A stretch of DNA of 64,000 bases from Sphingomonadales bacterium UBA2369 (GTDB lineage Bacteria; Pseudomonadota; Alphaproteobacteria; Sphingomonadales; Sphingomonadaceae): contig DDTH01000006.1 in NCBI GenBank assembly GCA_002344055.1, positions 597,037-661,036 of the forward strand. Reading direction: 5' to 3'. The position numbers and the translations under genes were made by a program. The notes under the pieces are model-generated. The model was not told the origin of the DNA, ran no database searches, and worked only from the letters and a program-made list of their open reading frames with translations. This document shows, one piece after another, positions 34,564 through 43,228 of the stretch. Each line of letters opens with the position of its first letter. Positions within the stretch are counted from its first letter, which is position 1.

Positions 34564-35403
34564 ATGATGGACCGCCGTTCTTTCCTGTCCGCATCCGGCG
34601 CGCTGGCCTTGCTCGCCGCCGCGCCGTTCCCCGCTTTCGCCCAGCCGCGTCGCTTCGCGCCCTCGCGTTTCTCGGTGGAGTTGCGCGGGCGGGGCCGGGA
34701 CGTGCTGATGATCCCCGGCCTGATGTCCGGCCGCCACATCTGGGATGCGGCGGTGCGGGCGACGCCGGGCTATCGCTATCACCTGCTGCAGGTCGGCGGC
34801 TTCGCGGGCGAGGCGGTGCGCGGCAATGGCTCGGGCCGCATCCTCGCGCCGCTGGCCGAGGAGATCTCGGCCTATATCGAGGCGAACGGGCTGAACCGTC
34901 CGGCGATTGTCGGCCATTCGATGGGCGGCACGCTCGGCATGATGCTGGCGTCGCGCTATCCGGCCCGCGTCGGCCGGCTGATGGTGGTCGATATGCTGCC
35001 GCGCCCGACTGCCCTTTATGGCGGCACGGCGGGTTCCAACCTGGCCGGCATGCTCGACGGCCTGATCGACAATGATCATGCCCGCCGCGCCATTTCCGGC
35101 CTGATCGCGGCCTTCAGCCCGCCCGAGGATGATGGCGGCAGCAATGCCGATGTCGTCGCCCGCGCGATGCACGATCTCGGCCGGATCGACCTGACCGGCG
35201 AGCTGGGCAACATCCGCGCGCCGCTGACGGTGGTCTATGCCGCGCCCGATGCGCGCACGCGTGCGACGGCCGACACGGCGTTCCGCAACGCCTATCGCGG
35301 CGCGCGCGGGGCGCAGCTCGTGCGCATGGACAATGCCGGCCATCTGATCATGGCCGATCAGCCCCAGCGCTTTGCCCGCCTGCTCGCCGACTTCCTTCGC
35401 TAA
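34564..35403 (+). CDS. Exported alpha/beta hydrolase
   Basis: 279 residues. The N-terminus MMDRRSFLSASGALALL, ending near AFAQP, has a Tat-like RRSFL motif. The hydrolase domain has VLMIPGLMSGRHIW (oxyanion region), nucleophile elbow GHSMGG (Ser119) and a C-terminal AGHLIM with the catalytic His. The substrate is unknown; the family includes esterases and lipases. Two ATG codons in tandem (34564, 34567) both follow GGTGAG. A 134 bp gap separates it from nhaA. Confidence 0.87.
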   Translation: MMDRRSFLSASGALALLAAAPFPAFAQPRRFAPSRFSVELRGRGRDVLMIPGLMSGRHIWDAAVRATPGYRYHLLQVGGFAGEAVRGNGSGRILAPLAEEISAYIEANGLNRPAIVGHSMGGTLGMMLASRYPARVGRLMVVDMLPRPTALYGGTAGSNLAGMLDGLIDNDHARRAISGLIAAFSPPEDDGGSNADVVARAMHDLGRIDLTGELGNIRAPLTVVYAAPDARTRATADTAFRNAYRGARGAQLVRMDNAGHLIMADQPQRFARLLADFLR

Positions 35404-35537
35404 AGCCCTGCTCGGAGCTGGCGGATTGCCTTCACGCCGGGCGCCTGCGATAGCATCCTGAGGGTGTTCGCTTTCATGCGGGCAGGACGTGCGCTGGTCG
35501 GGCCGCCAGCGCTTATGTTCTGTGGCTGGAGCCGATT

Positions 35538-36734
35538 TTGACCCGTAAGCGCCGCGCCGCGTTCAGCGTGCTGAAGAACTTCCTCGATCACCAGGCGTCG
35601 GGCGGGCTGATCCTGATCGCCGCCTCGGCGCTGGCTTTGATCGTCGCCAACTCGGCGCTGGCCGACGCCTATTTCGGCGCGCTCGGCAGCTATATCGGCC
35701 CGTTGAACCTGCTGCACTGGATCAACGATCTGCTGATGGCGGGCTTCTTCCTGCTCGTCGGGCTGGAGATCAAGCGCGAGTTCCTCGACGGCCAATTGTC
35801 CACGCCGCGCCGCCGCGTGCTCCCCGGGCTGGCAGCGTTGGGCGGCATGGTCTTCCCGGCGCTCATCTATGTGTCGCTGAACCTGAATTCCGGCGCGTTG
35901 CACGGCTGGGCGGTGCCGGTCGCGACCGATATCGCCTTCGCTCTCGGCGTGCTGGCGCTGATGGGCCGGCGCGTGCCGGTCAGCCTGAAAATCTTCCTCA
36001 CCGCGCTGGCGATCATCGACGATCTGCTCGCCGTCATCATCATCGCCTTGTTCTATACGGCTCAGCTTTCGGCCGTCTGGCTGGGCGTGGCCGTGGCCTT
36101 GATGGCCGCGCTCTACGGTTTGAATCGGGCCGGCCAGCGCCGCCTGTGGCCCTACCTCATCCTCGGCGCCGGCCTGTGGGTGGCGACCTTCGCGTCGGGC
36201 GTGCACGCGACGCTTGCCGGCGTCGCGCTGGCGATGTTCATCCCGATCACCCGCTCGCCCGCCGCGCCGGACGATCGCGGCTCGCCGCTGCACCGGCTGG
36301 AACATGGCATCGAGCCATGGGTCGCCTTCCTGATCATCCCCGTCTTCGGCTTCGCCAATGCCGGCGTGTCCCTGTCCGGCCTCGGCCTCGATGCCCTGCT
36401 GTCGCCGGTCGCTTTGGGCGTCGCGGCGGGGCTGTTCTTCGGCAAGCAGATCGGCGTCTTCCTTACCGTCTGGCTCGCCGTGCGGCTGCGCTGGGCCGAT
36501 ACGCCGGAGGGCGCGACCATGGCTCAGGTCTATGGCGTCTCCCTGCTCTGCGGCATCGGCTTCACGATGAGCCTGTTCATCGGCCTGCTCGCCTTCGACG
36601 ATCCCATCCTCCAGTCGGAAGTGAAGATCGGCGTCCTCGCCGGCTCCCTGCTCTCGGCTCTGGCCGGCGCAGCGGTCCTGCTGATCGCCCGTCGCGAGCG
36701 CGTGCCGGCTGAAAGCGTCCGCTTCGGCGCCTAA
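35538..36734 (+). CDS. nhaA: Na+/H+ antiporter NhaA
   Basis: 398 residues, about 12 membrane segments. Exports Na+ in exchange for H+ and aids pH and salt balance. Key residues are present: VATDIAFALGVLAL (the conserved Asp in TD) and ALAIIDDLLAVIIIA (the DD ion-binding pair). The start is a TTG with GGAG six bases before. The stop codon overlaps the stop of convergent nadB (CTAA). No NhaR-type regulator is adjacent. Confidence 0.95.
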   Translation: MTRKRRAAFSVLKNFLDHQASGGLILIAASALALIVANSALADAYFGALGSYIGPLNLLHWINDLLMAGFFLLVGLEIKREFLDGQLSTPRRRVLPGLAALGGMVFPALIYVSLNLNSGALHGWAVPVATDIAFALGVLALMGRRVPVSLKIFLTALAIIDDLLAVIIIALFYTAQLSAVWLGVAVALMAALYGLNRAGQRRLWPYLILGAGLWVATFASGVHATLAGVALAMFIPITRSPAAPDDRGSPLHRLEHGIEPWVAFLIIPVFGFANAGVSLSGLGLDALLSPVALGVAAGLFFGKQIGVFLTVWLAVRLRWADTPEGATMAQVYGVSLLCGIGFTMSLFIGLLAFDDPILQSEVKIGVLAGSLLSALAGAAVLLIARRERVPAESVRFGA

Positions 36735-38332
36735 TTCGGCGTCAGCACCGTATCGACTGCTTCCGGCGCCAGCTCCGGATAGTCGAGCGTATAATGCAGC
36801 CCGCGGCTCTCCTTGCGGTGCAATGCGCAGCGCACGATCAGTTCGGCCGCCTGCAACAGGTTGCGAAGCTCGATCAGGTCCGGCGTCACCCGGAAATGGC
36901 CGTAATAATCGGCCACTTCCTCCGACAGGAGCCGGATCCGGTTCTGCGCGCGCTGCAGCCGCTTCGTCGTCCGCACGATGCCGACATAATTCCACATGAA
37001 GCGGCGGATCTCGGTCCAGTTCTGCTTGATCACCACTTCCTCGTCGGAATCGGTGACGCGGCTTTCGTCCCACGGCCGGATTGCGGGGGGCGGCGGCAGA
37101 TCGTCCCAATGCGCGCCGATATGCTGCGCCACCGCGCGGCCATAGACGAAGCATTCGAGCAGCGAGTTGGACGCCAGCCGGTTCGCGCCGTGTAGGCCCG
37201 ATTGTGTGACTTCGCCGGCTGCATACAGGCCGGGCAGATCGGTCCGCCCGTCCATGTCCACAATCACGCCGCCGCAGGTATAATGCTGCGCCGGGACGAC
37301 CGGGATGGGCTGGGCGGTCATGTCGATGCCGAGCCCGAGCAGTTTCTCATAGATGTTCGGGAAGTGGCCTTTCACGAACTCCGGCTCGCGATGGCTGATG
37401 TCCAGATGGACATAGTCCAGGCCGAACCGCTTGATCTCCGCATCGTTGGCCCGCGCCACGATGTCGCGCGGCGCCAGTTCCTCGCGCGGATCGTAGAACG
37501 GCATGAAACGCTTGCCGGTGGAGGGGTTGATCAGCCGCCCGCCCTCGCCCCGCACCGCCTCGGTGATCAGGAAATTCTTGACCTCCAGATTGTACAGGCA
37601 GGTCGGGTGGAATTGCATGAATTCCATGTTCGAAACCCGCGCCCCCGCGCGCCAGGCCATGGCGATGCCGTCCCCGGTTGCCCCCTTGGGCGCGGTGGAG
37701 AACAGATAGGTCCGTCCCGCACCGCCGGTCGCCAGCACCGTCGCGTTGGCGGTGAACAATTCCACCGCGCCGCTCGCCTTGTTGACCGCATAGCAGCCCC
37801 AGACATGACCCGCGCCGGAATAGCGTTCCTCGTGCCGGCTGGTGGCTAGGTCGACCACCACCATGTCCGGCACCATGCGGATGTTCGGATGCGCCAGCGC
37901 CGCCTTGATCAACGCCTGCTGCACTGCCCAGCCGGTCGCGTCGTCGACATGGACGATGCGGCGATGGCTGTGCCCGCCCTCACGGGTCAGGTGCCATTTG
38001 CCGTTCGATCCTTCGCTGCCGTCCGGCGCGGTAAAGGCCACGCCCAGGGCGGCCAGATTCTCGATCGCCGCCGGCGCATTCTCGACCACGAACTCGACGA
38101 CGGCGCGGTCGTTCAGCCCCGCTCCGGCGGTCATCGTGTCCTCGATATGACTCTCGAACGTATCGCCTTCCTCGAGCACCGCGGCGATCCCGCCCTGCGC
38201 CCAGGCGGTCGAACCCTCGTCGAAGCCACCCTTGGCGAGCACCGTCACGGTGAACCGGTCGGCCAGGTTCAAAGCCGCCGTCAGCCCCGCCGCACCGGAG
38301 CCGATGACGAGGATGTCCGAAATCCCGCTCAT
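36731..38332 (-). CDS. nadB: L-aspartate oxidase
   Basis: 533 residues. FAD enzyme that makes iminoaspartate for NAD synthesis. Motifs: ILVIGSGAAGLTAALNL (6-22), STAWAQGGIAAVL, REGGHSHRRIVH, MEFMQFHPTCLYN, HYTCGGVIVDMDGRTD and GLHGANRLASNSLLE, all matching NadB and SdhA-like flavoproteins with the NadB length. nadA and nadC are not in this window. It overlaps the thioesterase gene upstream by 4 bases. Confidence 0.95.
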   Translation of the reverse strand: MSGISDILVIGSGAAGLTAALNLADRFTVTVLAKGGFDEGSTAWAQGGIAAVLEEGDTFESHIEDTMTAGAGLNDRAVVEFVVENAPAAIENLAALGVAFTAPDGSEGSNGKWHLTREGGHSHRRIVHVDDATGWAVQQALIKAALAHPNIRMVPDMVVVDLATSRHEERYSGAGHVWGCYAVNKASGAVELFTANATVLATGGAGRTYLFSTAPKGATGDGIAMAWRAGARVSNMEFMQFHPTCLYNLEVKNFLITEAVRGEGGRLINPSTGKRFMPFYDPREELAPRDIVARANDAEIKRFGLDYVHLDISHREPEFVKGHFPNIYEKLLGLGIDMTAQPIPVVPAQHYTCGGVIVDMDGRTDLPGLYAAGEVTQSGLHGANRLASNSLLECFVYGRAVAQHIGAHWDDLPPPPAIRPWDESRVTDSDEEVVIKQNWTEIRRFMWNYVGIVRTTKRLQRAQNRIRLLSEEVADYYGHFRVTPDLIELRNLLQAAELIVRCALHRKESRGLHYTLDYPELAPEAVDTVLTPN

Positions 38333-38730
38333 CCCAGCAGCCGCGCCCGCATCTCGGCGGAGATTTCCGCCGGCCGCCCGGTCGCTATGTCGACATGCAC
38401 GTAGGACAGGGTGATCGCGGCGCGCGCCTCTTCCTCGCCCTCGACCCGCAATTCCACCTCGAATGCCATGCTCGACCGCCCGATCCTGGCCACCCGCGCC
38501 CAGCCCGAGACCTGCTCGTCGAAGCGCAGCGGGCTTTTATAATGGACGTTCGCCTGCACGACATGCACCTCGAACACGTCCGGTCCGGTCACGGGGATGC
38601 CGCGATCGCGCATGAATTCAGTCAGCACGATGTCGGCATATTCCAGATAGCGCGAGTTGAAGACGACCGATTGCGCGTCAACCTCGGCAAACCGCACCCG
38701 CAAGTCATGGCAGCGGTGAAAATCCCCCAT
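38329..38730 (-). CDS. Acyl-CoA thioesterase, 4HBT/YbgC hot-dog family
   Basis: 133 residues, single hot-dog domain. The family signature is in VRFAEVDAQSVVFNSRYLEY (about 12-31), where Asp18 is the position of the catalytic acid of 4-hydroxybenzoyl-CoA-type thioesterases. It hydrolyses acyl-CoA; the chain type is not predictable. Its stop overlaps the nadB start, so the two are probably translated together. The ABC ATPase gene lies 17 bp upstream on the same strand. Confidence 0.87.
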   Translation of the reverse strand: MGDFHRCHDLRVRFAEVDAQSVVFNSRYLEYADIVLTEFMRDRGIPVTGPDVFEVHVVQANVHYKSPLRFDEQVSGWARVARIGRSSMAFEVELRVEGEEEARAAITLSYVHVDIATGRPAEISAEMRARLLG

Positions 38731-38747
38731 TCGCTCGGCCCCGCCGC

Positions 38748-39683
38748 TCAGGCCGCGGCCCGAGTCAGGTTCAGGAATACGTCCTCCAGATCCGCCTCGC
38801 GGGTGGAAACGTCCACGATCCCAAGCCCCTCGCGGCCCAGCGCGCCGAGCACCTCGCCCGCATTCACCTTGTCCTTGCGATAGGTGATGACGAGCGTCCG
38901 GCTGCCCTTCAGCTCCACCTTCTCGAAGCAGATATTGTCCGGCACGGCGGAAAGGTCGCGATCCACCGTCACCTCGACCGCTTTCTCCTGGGCCATTCCG
39001 ACCAGCGCCCGCGTTTCTTCATTGGCGATCAATTTGCCGTGATTGATGATCGCGATCCGGTCGCAAAGCTCCTCGGCTTCCTCCAGATAATGGGTGGTCA
39101 GCACCACCGTCACACCCTCTGCATGCAGCGAGCGGACGAATTCCCACAGCTGCTGGCGCAATTCCACGTCCACCCCCGCGGTCGGCTCGTCCAGCACCAG
39201 GATGGGCGGCGAATGCACCATCGCCTTAGCCACAAGCAATCGCCGCTTCATCCCGCCCGACAGCGTGCGGGCATAGGCCTTCGCCTTGTCCTCCAGCCGC
39301 ACGGCGCGGAGCAATTCCATCGACCGGCGCTCGGCCTTGGGCACCCCATAGAGGCCCGCCTGCAGCTCCAGCGTCTCGAACGGTGTGAAGAAGGGGTCGA
39401 ACAAAATCTCCTGCGGCACGATGCCGATCGCGCGCTTGGCGTTGCGCGGATTGGCGTCGATGTCGAAGCCCCAGATTTCCGCCGTCCCCGCCGTCTTCGT
39501 CACCATCCCCGACAGGATGTTGATCAACGTCGATTTGCCAGCGCCGTTCGGCCCGAGCAGCCCGAATATCTGCCCGCGCGGCACGTCCAGCGTCACGCCG
39601 TCCAGCGCGCGCTTGGCCGGCGCGCTGCCTGCCCCGGCATAGGTCTTCTGCAGATTGTCGATGCGGATCGCGGCTTCGGTCAC
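38748..39683 (-). CDS. ABC-2 type transporter ATP-binding protein, no permease beside it
   Basis: 311 residues. Walker A FGLLGPNGAGKST (about 39-51), the signature TLSGGMKRRL, Walker B ILVLDEPTAGVD and switch His in VVLTTHYLEEAEEL are all intact. About 85 C-terminal residues after the ATPase (EKAVEVTVDRDLSAVP...) match the tail of YadG/CcmA-type ATPases that pair with ABC-2 membrane proteins. None of the flanking genes encodes a permease. It is co-oriented with the thioesterase and nadB. Confidence 0.9.
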   Translation of the reverse strand: MTEAAIRIDNLQKTYAGAGSAPAKRALDGVTLDVPRGQIFGLLGPNGAGKSTLINILSGMVTKTAGTAEIWGFDIDANPRNAKRAIGIVPQEILFDPFFTPFETLELQAGLYGVPKAERRSMELLRAVRLEDKAKAYARTLSGGMKRRLLVAKAMVHSPPILVLDEPTAGVDVELRQQLWEFVRSLHAEGVTVVLTTHYLEEAEELCDRIAIINHGKLIANEETRALVGMAQEKAVEVTVDRDLSAVPDNICFEKVELKGSRTLVITYRKDKVNAGEVLGALGREGLGIVDVSTREADLEDVFLNLTRAAA

Positions 39684-39841
39684 GGGGCGGCTTTAGTGGC
39701 TTTCGGCTGGCCGGGAAAGCAGGAGCACAGACTGCTCCGGAACGCGGCTTCAGGGGCAGGCTTTTGCCGTCCGCCGCCAGACTTTGGGCGAAAGCTGCAA
39801 ACTTCCCCGGCGGCATTTATCGCCGCTTTTCGCACTGCAAT

Positions 39842-41173
39842 ATGGCGTCGATGACCACGCTTTCTCTCCCGCGCCGCCGACGTTTCGGCTTCACCGCCCG
39901 AATCGCAGCGGCGATGGCCGCGGGCATTCTCCTTGGCCTGCTCGCGCGCTCCGGCGGCGCGGAAACGGCGTGGCTTGGCGAGACGCTGGCGACGATCGGC
40001 TCGGTCTTCGTGCAATTGCTGAGGGCGGTCGTCGCCCCTCTGGTCTTTGCCGCCGTCATCGCCAGCATCGCCGAGCTGGGCGGCCTCGCCAACGGCGCGC
40101 GGCTGGCGGCGCATACCCTGCTCTGGTTCGCGATCACCGCCGCCATCGCCGTGGCGATCGGCCTTGCCCTCGGCCTGCTGCTGGAGCCGGGACTGCAAGC
40201 CAATGTCGCCGCCTCGGCCGCCGCCGCGCCCGCGACCGTGGGCGGGTGGACCGATTTCCTGAAGAGCCTGGTCCCGGGGAACATCTTCGGCCTCTCCGCC
40301 AGCACCAGCATCGGCGATAGCGGCCGGGCGGCCACCACCATCGGCTTCAACATCTTGCAGGTGCTGGTCGTCGCCATCGTGCTGGGCGTCGCGGCGCTGA
40401 AGGCGGGCGAGGCGGGCAAGCCCTTCATTGCCGTCGCCCGCTCCCTGCTCGCCATCGTCCGCAAGGTGCTGAACTGGATCATCGCGCTCACGCCGCTCGG
40501 CACTTTGGGCCTGATCGGCGCCGCCACCGCCCGCTACGGCTGGGAGGCGCTGGCCCCCCTCGGCCAGTTCGCCATCGCCATCTATCTCGGCCTCGCGCTC
40601 GTCCTGTTCGGCGTCTATCCTTTGCTGCTGCGGCTGAACGGGATCGGCGTGCGCCGCTTCTTCGCCGCCGCCTGGCCCGCAATCCAGCTTGGCTTCGTCA
40701 CCCGCTCGTCCATCGCCACCCTTCCGGTGACCGAACAGGCGGTCGAGCGGATGGGCGTGCCCCGTGCCTATGCCAGCTTCGCCGTGCCCTTGGGCGCGAC
40801 GACGAAGATGGACGGTTGCGCGGCCATCTATCCCGCCATCGCCGCGCTCTTCGTGGCGCAATATTACGGCCTCGCGCTCGGCCCGCTCGATTACGCTTTG
40901 ATCGCGATGGTCTCGGTGCTCGGCTCGGCCGCAACCGCCGGCGTCACCGGCGCGACGGTGATGCTGACGCTGACGCTTTCCACGCTCGGCCTGCCGCTGG
41001 AGGGCGTCGGGCTGCTGCTCGCCATCGATCCGATCCTCGACATGGGCCGCACCGCGACCAACGTGGCCGGGCAGGCGCTGGTGCCGGTGATCGTGGCGAA
41101 GCGCGAGGGGCTGGCCGCCGACGCCGAACCACAGTCCGATGCGCCGCGCGGGGAACAACTCGCCACGGCCTGA
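39842..41173 (+). CDS. Dicarboxylate/amino acid:cation symporter (DAACS family)
   Basis: 443 residues, about 8-10 membrane segments. The sodium:dicarboxylate symporter family imports C4-dicarboxylates, glutamate or aspartate with Na+ or H+. Motifs: LLRAVVAPLVFAAVIASIAELG, a Ser-rich reentrant loop FVTRSSIATLPVTEQAVERMG, the substrate region PLGATTKMDGCAAIYP and LDMGRTATNVAGQAL (the N-terminal half of the D..RT..N pattern). ATG at 39842 was chosen; a second ATG at 39851 is equally possible. The substrate is not resolved. It diverges from the ABC ATPase. Confidence 0.92.
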   Translation: MASMTTLSLPRRRRFGFTARIAAAMAAGILLGLLARSGGAETAWLGETLATIGSVFVQLLRAVVAPLVFAAVIASIAELGGLANGARLAAHTLLWFAITAAIAVAIGLALGLLLEPGLQANVAASAAAAPATVGGWTDFLKSLVPGNIFGLSASTSIGDSGRAATTIGFNILQVLVVAIVLGVAALKAGEAGKPFIAVARSLLAIVRKVLNWIIALTPLGTLGLIGAATARYGWEALAPLGQFAIAIYLGLALVLFGVYPLLLRLNGIGVRRFFAAAWPAIQLGFVTRSSIATLPVTEQAVERMGVPRAYASFAVPLGATTKMDGCAAIYPAIAALFVAQYYGLALGPLDYALIAMVSVLGSAATAGVTGATVMLTLTLSTLGLPLEGVGLLLAIDPILDMGRTATNVAGQALVPVIVAKREGLAADAEPQSDAPRGEQLATA

Positions 41174-41217
41174 GCGGCGCGATTGAAGCCGGTCCCCACC
41201 ATTGCTAGGGCAATGTC

Positions 41218-41409
41218 ATGGCCAGCCAGTCTTCCGCCCCCGAAACCGCTTACGTCACCAGCCGCCGCGTCGCCTGCGACGGACTCGCGGCGCATCCCGC
41301 GCTCGGCCATCCGCGCGTCTTCCTGCAGATCGACGACAGCGGCTTCGTCGAATGCGGCTATTGCGACAAGAGCTTCATCCTCGAAGGCGGCCCGGCGGAC
41401 GACCGCTAA
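41218..41409 (+). CDS. Small zinc-finger protein, zf-CHCC (NDUFS6-like)
   Basis: 63 residues. Cys/His ligands are seen in order: VACDG near 19, GHPRVFLQI with His31, and ECGYCDKSF near 45-53. The C...H...C..C layout is that of the NDUFS6/zf-CHCC family associated with respiratory complex I. ATG at 41218, 44 bp after the symporter. Its stop overlaps that of the convergent M50 gene in the sequence CTAA. Confidence 0.88.
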   Translation: MASQSSAPETAYVTSRRVACDGLAAHPALGHPRVFLQIDDSGFVECGYCDKSFILEGGPADDR

Positions 41410-42569
41410 CTCGCCCGGCCGGGGCGTACGCGGCCCAACCCGGCCTGCTTCGCGTCATCCGCCGACCATCGGCATTCGTCGGCGACCCTGACAATCTGCC
41501 GCCTGATGTCGTTGAACGTGGGATCGCGCAGCGGTGATTGCGTGCGCAGCGTCTTGCGCATCTGCCGGATCAGCCGCTTCGCCGATGGCCGGTCGCCCGC
41601 GCGCGCCGCAATCGCCGCGGCGGCCGCCAGATAGAGCGGCTGCAACTCGTCATGGTCCGCCCGCTCCGGCAGGCGCGCCCGCGCCCGCGCCAGGTCCGCC
41701 TCCCAGATCGCGGCCAGATAGGCGTCGCAGCAGGCCAGCCAGCAGCTGTCGCCATATTGCGCCTCGAATGCGGCCATTCGCATCCGTGCCTGCGCCACAT
41801 CTACCGGGACCGAGTCGAGGATCCGCCCGATTTGGATCGGGTCGAGGTAACGGGCCACCTCTGCGTTCGTTGCCGCGATCGCCCGCGCTTCCGTCAGCAT
41901 CCACTCCGGCACCGCTTTCAGCCGCACCTTGTACTTCAGGATCAAGCCGAGATAGCCGATCACCTGCAGCTCGGCTTCGTCCTCGGCCTTGGGCTTGAGC
42001 TTGTGGCGCAACGACTGGCCGTCGGACCAATGGCCGGGAGCGGCAGGAAGCAGGGAGGTCAGGCACATCGCCGCCGAATGGATGCCCAATGCGAAGACCA
42101 GATGGCTGTAGAGCACCTGCCCCGTGTCGAACGTCGCCACCGATGATGCCATGGCGAAAGCCGTGACGCTCACGATCACATTGGCCAGCGGCCCGCCGGC
42201 GGTCAGCCAGAACGAGGCGCGTCTCGTATCCTGCCGCTTCGTGCGCGGGACGGCCAGCACCATCCCGCCAATCCCCGGCTCATGCGCTTCGCGCAGCCAG
42301 GCGATGTCCCGGTTGGGAAATTGCATGACGAAGGGCCGCGCCGCGAACAGGATGATGCGCCAGCCGAACAGCGATCCGGCAAGCGCATGGCCGGCTTCAT
42401 GGATGAACGTCAGCAGGCAATGCGCCAGCACCAGGCACAGGATGGCGATGAAGATCGATGCGCGTGTGTTGAACGACGCGGCGTAGAGCATGTACGCCGC
42501 GATATAGCCGACGACGACCGATACCCTGCCCCAGCGAAGGGCGCGAGACGGGAAATCGGTGGCTTCCAT
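41406..42569 (-). CDS. M50-like membrane metalloprotease with long C-terminal domain
   Basis: 387 residues. The zinc motif HEAGH is at about 57-61 inside a hydrophobic segment (ILCLVLAHCLLTFIHEAGHALAG region). FWLTAGGPLANVIVSVTAF is the second conserved membrane part, and SLLPAAPGHWSDGQSL provides a likely third ligand Asp in place of the classical NLLP...LDG. The last 170 residues (from about 215) are soluble, helical and possibly TPR-like (AFEAQYGDSCWLACCDAYLAA, YLAAAAAIAARAGDRPSAKR). Substrate unknown. Start ATG at 42569, preceded by an in-frame GTG. Confidence 0.8.
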   Translation of the reverse strand: MEATDFPSRALRWGRVSVVVGYIAAYMLYAASFNTRASIFIAILCLVLAHCLLTFIHEAGHALAGSLFGWRIILFAARPFVMQFPNRDIAWLREAHEPGIGGMVLAVPRTKRQDTRRASFWLTAGGPLANVIVSVTAFAMASSVATFDTGQVLYSHLVFALGIHSAAMCLTSLLPAAPGHWSDGQSLRHKLKPKAEDEAELQVIGYLGLILKYKVRLKAVPEWMLTEARAIAATNAEVARYLDPIQIGRILDSVPVDVAQARMRMAAFEAQYGDSCWLACCDAYLAAIWEADLARARARLPERADHDELQPLYLAAAAAIAARAGDRPSAKRLIRQMRKTLRTQSPLRDPTFNDIRRQIVRVADECRWSADDAKQAGLGRVRPGRAS

Positions 42570-42713
42570 CACGATGGTCTAGCGATTTCGTCGATTTCCC
42601 ACCATCACCCCCGAAATCGATGGCGGCTCCGGCGCGGCAATATGCTCCCGGCCCTGCTGGTGCTGCCGGAAAGCCGGCCCCGCCTGCAATTCGCGCATGA
42701 TGCGACGGAGTAA

Positions 42714-43187
42714 TTACCAGCGCGGCGCCACCGGCTGCTCGCGGCGATATTCCGCAACCCGCCGCGCCGTCGCCGCCGACAGCGTCTCCGGCAGGGCATC
42801 GAGCGCGAAGAAGCGCGCTTCCGCCACCTCGACGCCGTCGGCTATTGCCTCGTCCCGCGTGCGGGCAGTGAACAGATGGATCGTGTCGCGGCGCCCCTCC
42901 AGCTCCGAAACGTAGATGGCGAACAAGGTCAGCTCCGCCGCTTCGATGCCCACTTCCTCCCGCACTTCCCGCGCCGCCGCGGCCATTGGCGCCTCGTGCC
43001 TTTTCACCCCGCCGCCCGGCAGCAGATGCTGCTGCGTCTTGCCGTAGGAATTGCGGACCAGCAGCAAACGGCCCTCGCCGTCGAACAGCATCACCTTCAC
43101 GCCCCGCGTCTGCACGTTCAGCAGCCGATAGACGGCGCGGCGCGCATGATGGGCGAGTTGCAGCAGCGGGTTCACGAGCCAAAGCAT
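42714..43187 (-). CDS. Nudix hydrolase
   Basis: 157 residues. The Nudix box is complete at about 59-81: GG.VKRHE..MAAAAREVREEVGI, so Mg2+-dependent hydrolysis of a nucleoside-diphosphate derivative is expected. The first 25 residues are an amphipathic lead (LVNPLLQLAHHARRAVYRLL), a feature of a large sphingomonad/rhizobial group. The substrate is unknown. The gene is divergent from tldD with 41 bp between start codons and 141 bp from the M50 gene, a gap with no gene I can support. Confidence 0.9.
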   Translation of the reverse strand: MLWLVNPLLQLAHHARRAVYRLLNVQTRGVKVMLFDGEGRLLLVRNSYGKTQQHLLPGGGVKRHEAPMAAAAREVREEVGIEAAELTLFAIYVSELEGRRDTIHLFTARTRDEAIADGVEVAEARFFALDALPETLSAATARRVAEYRREQPVAPRW

Positions 43188-43228
43188 AGCGAACTGGTGC
43201 GCGGCGCGTCTGCCCCTATATCGGTGGC

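Noticed and set aside
35404..36146. Long minus-strand open frame across nhaA
   Set aside because: Antisense to nhaA, which has its full set of ion-binding residues.
42573..42713. A 23-codon ORF starting near 42642 on the + strand
   Set aside because: No ribosome site, domain or conservation signal; too short to support.
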